Program-made: the position numbers and the translations under genes
The notes under the pieces: model-generated
The model's input: only the letters and a program-made list of their open reading frames with translations
What the model was told of the DNA's origin: nothing
Databases searched by the model: none
Shown: positions 63,258-64,000 of the stretch, one piece after another
Layout: every line of letters begins with the position of its first letter
How positions within the stretch are numbered: position 1 is the first letter of the stretch
Source of the DNA: Archaeoglobus sp. JdFR-27
GTDB taxonomy: Archaea; Halobacteriota; Archaeoglobi; Archaeoglobales; Archaeoglobaceae
DNA: 64,000 nt
Direction: 5' to 3'
NCBI GenBank assembly: GCA_002011235.1
Contig: MTMO01000001.1
Span: 1 to 64,000, forward strand

Positions 63258-63983
63258 TCAAGAATAACTTTCAATTTTTTGAGAGACAAAATAGTCCTTT
63301 CCGTTATCCGTTAGCTCGAGAAGCTTTATTCTACCATCTTTCTCGATCCTTAGCAACCCCCTTGAGACAAGATAATTTATCCTCTTTTTGGCTGTATTTC
63401 TTGCTATCTTAAATCTATCCATAACCTTCTTTATTGAGGGTTTGTTCCCCATCCTATTCTCCACATAGATATATCTAGCAAGCTCATAAATCTCAAAAGG
63501 CAAGTCTACGGTTTTGGTTTTTAGAGGTTCACATTCTCTTTTAAGCAACCGAGCCTCCTTTTCAGAAATTATACCTAAATCTACATTCAGAATTACGATT
63601 CCTTTCCTAAAAAGGTAAAACACGTCTTTGAGATCATGGACGAATTCCAAAACCTTTGAAAACCCGTTCTTTATGATTAAATAATCAAGATCTACTAAAA
63701 CGGCATTGTTCCATCCTGGAAGCTTCAGAATCTTTTCTTTCAAATCATTGAGATCCGGAGACACTAAGTTGGATCCATTTCTTTCGGACAAGTAGTAGAT
63801 TACTGCATCGCTACCTATTTCATCCTCATGGCGTCGAGTAAAGATAAAACCTGAAAAACCGCATTTCACGAGGTCATTCATAACCTCGTCGCAAAGCTCA
63901 ACAGAGCCCTCAACCAAATAAACCTTACCCTTTTCCACGTTGAACCGAGAAATCCTGCGAATTAGCTCCTTCTCAACCTTCAT
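63258..63983 (-). CDS. DUF835 domain plus winged-helix regulator
   Basis: 241 residues. The N-terminal DUF835 region includes KGKVYLVEGSVELCDEV and GFIFTRRHEDEIG, with a LVDLDYLIIKNGFSKVLEFV stretch (in part LVDLDYLIIKNG). The C-terminal 70 residues form a winged helix (KPSIKKVMDRFKIARNTAKKRI). Such combinations occur in archaeal signal-regulated transcription factors. Located just upstream of the zinc-ribbon/exporter unit; a role in its control is a guess. Ends 17 bases before the window edge on its 5' side. Confidence 0.7.
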   Translation of the reverse strand: MKVEKELIRRISRFNVEKGKVYLVEGSVELCDEVMNDLVKCGFSGFIFTRRHEDEIGSDAVIYYLSERNGSNLVSPDLNDLKEKILKLPGWNNAVLVDLDYLIIKNGFSKVLEFVHDLKDVFYLFRKGIVILNVDLGIISEKEARLLKRECEPLKTKTVDLPFEIYELARYIYVENRMGNKPSIKKVMDRFKIARNTAKKRINYLVSRGLLRIEKDGRIKLLELTDNGKDYFVSQKIESYS

Positions 63984-64000
63984 TCTTGCAGAAATGTCTC

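Noticed and set aside
1-64000. CRISPR arrays, rRNA genes and inserted inteins
   Set aside because: No regularly spaced repeats, no rRNA signature, and infB, rtcB and other common intein hosts read through without inserts.

Overview
The window comes from a hyperthermophilic or thermophilic euryarchaeon, most likely a member of the Archaeoglobales (Archaeoglobus, Ferroglobus or Geoglobus type). The archaeal identity rests on ribosomal proteins L7Ae, S28e, L24e and S6e, aIF5B, a thermosome subunit, KEOPS subunit Cgi121, TmcA, RtcB, the archaeal-type S-adenosylmethionine synthetase, NreA and PGF-CTERM surface proteins. The order-level guess rests on a beta-oxidation flavour (acyl-CoA dehydrogenase, 3-hydroxyacyl-CoA dehydrogenase), a tungsten aldehyde:ferredoxin oxidoreductase and general protein style. 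It is an inference; the genus cannot be fixed from sequence alone.

Layout. 1-5.4 kb: the 5' part of an acyl-CoA dehydrogenase divergent from an Lrp/AsnC regulator, a DUF169 protein, the pyridoxal phosphate synthase pair pdxT/pdxS and a phosphotransacetylase-like DRTGG protein. 5.5-10.8 kb, minus strand: an EMAP-type RNA-binding protein, a methyltransferase, rps6e, and the conserved archaeal translation string rpl7ae-rps28e-rpl24e-ndk-infB. 11-19.5 kb, plus strand: a penicillin-acylase-family hydrolase, a small membrane protein, aldehyde:ferredoxin oxidoreductase, glutamate dehydrogenase, 3-hydroxyacyl-CoA dehydrogenase and a HAD phosphatase.

20.0 to about 30.3 kb is an accessory island that looks like an integrated plasmid or provirus. 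It has a tyrosine integrase, an orphan 316-aa protein on the opposite strand, then a tightly overlapping plus-strand operon (22.3-27.5 kb). The operon encodes a ribbon-helix-helix protein, an AbrB-like protein, an AAA+ replication ATPase, a primase that fuses a PriS-like catalytic domain to a PriL-like Fe-S domain, and a train of micro-proteins (several zinc-finger-like, including a tandem duplicated pair, plus helix-turn-helix proteins). After it come a two-helix prepilin- or capsid-like membrane protein, ribbon-helix-helix regulators around a 29-bp palindrome, and a TumE-type toxin/antitoxin pair. Several of these genes are under 60 codons.

31-46.7 kb returns to housekeeping genes: cgi121, mtnA, a radical SAM/SPASM protein, an ASCH-domain protein, tmcA, a GNAT acetyltransferase, a large pilin-like/DUF2341 surface-protein gene that is visibly decaying, an XRE-type regulator, the thermosome, a thioredoxin-like lipoprotein coupled to a VKOR homologue, rtcB and a TPR-like protein. 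46.8-64 kb holds two paralogous Thr-Pro-stalked PGF-CTERM surface proteins, a PLP lyase/decarboxylase, a CopG-type protein paired with a retropepsin-like aspartic protease, an FGGY kinase, an EamA transporter, a TrmO-dUTPase fusion, a SWIM protein, DUF2150, a COG4030 HAD protein, a PfkB kinase, NreA with a PCNA-binding tail, archaeal metK, a YeiH-type anion exporter with a zinc-ribbon membrane partner, and a DUF835 winged-helix regulator.

The points most worth a second look are the 10-kb island with its fused primase and micro-proteins, the TrmO-dUTPase fusion, the matched 12-bp operator sites between the acyl-CoA dehydrogenase and the Lrp gene, the aspartic protease/CopG pair, the decaying surface gene, and 12-bp tandem repeats that triplicate start codons at gene junctions.
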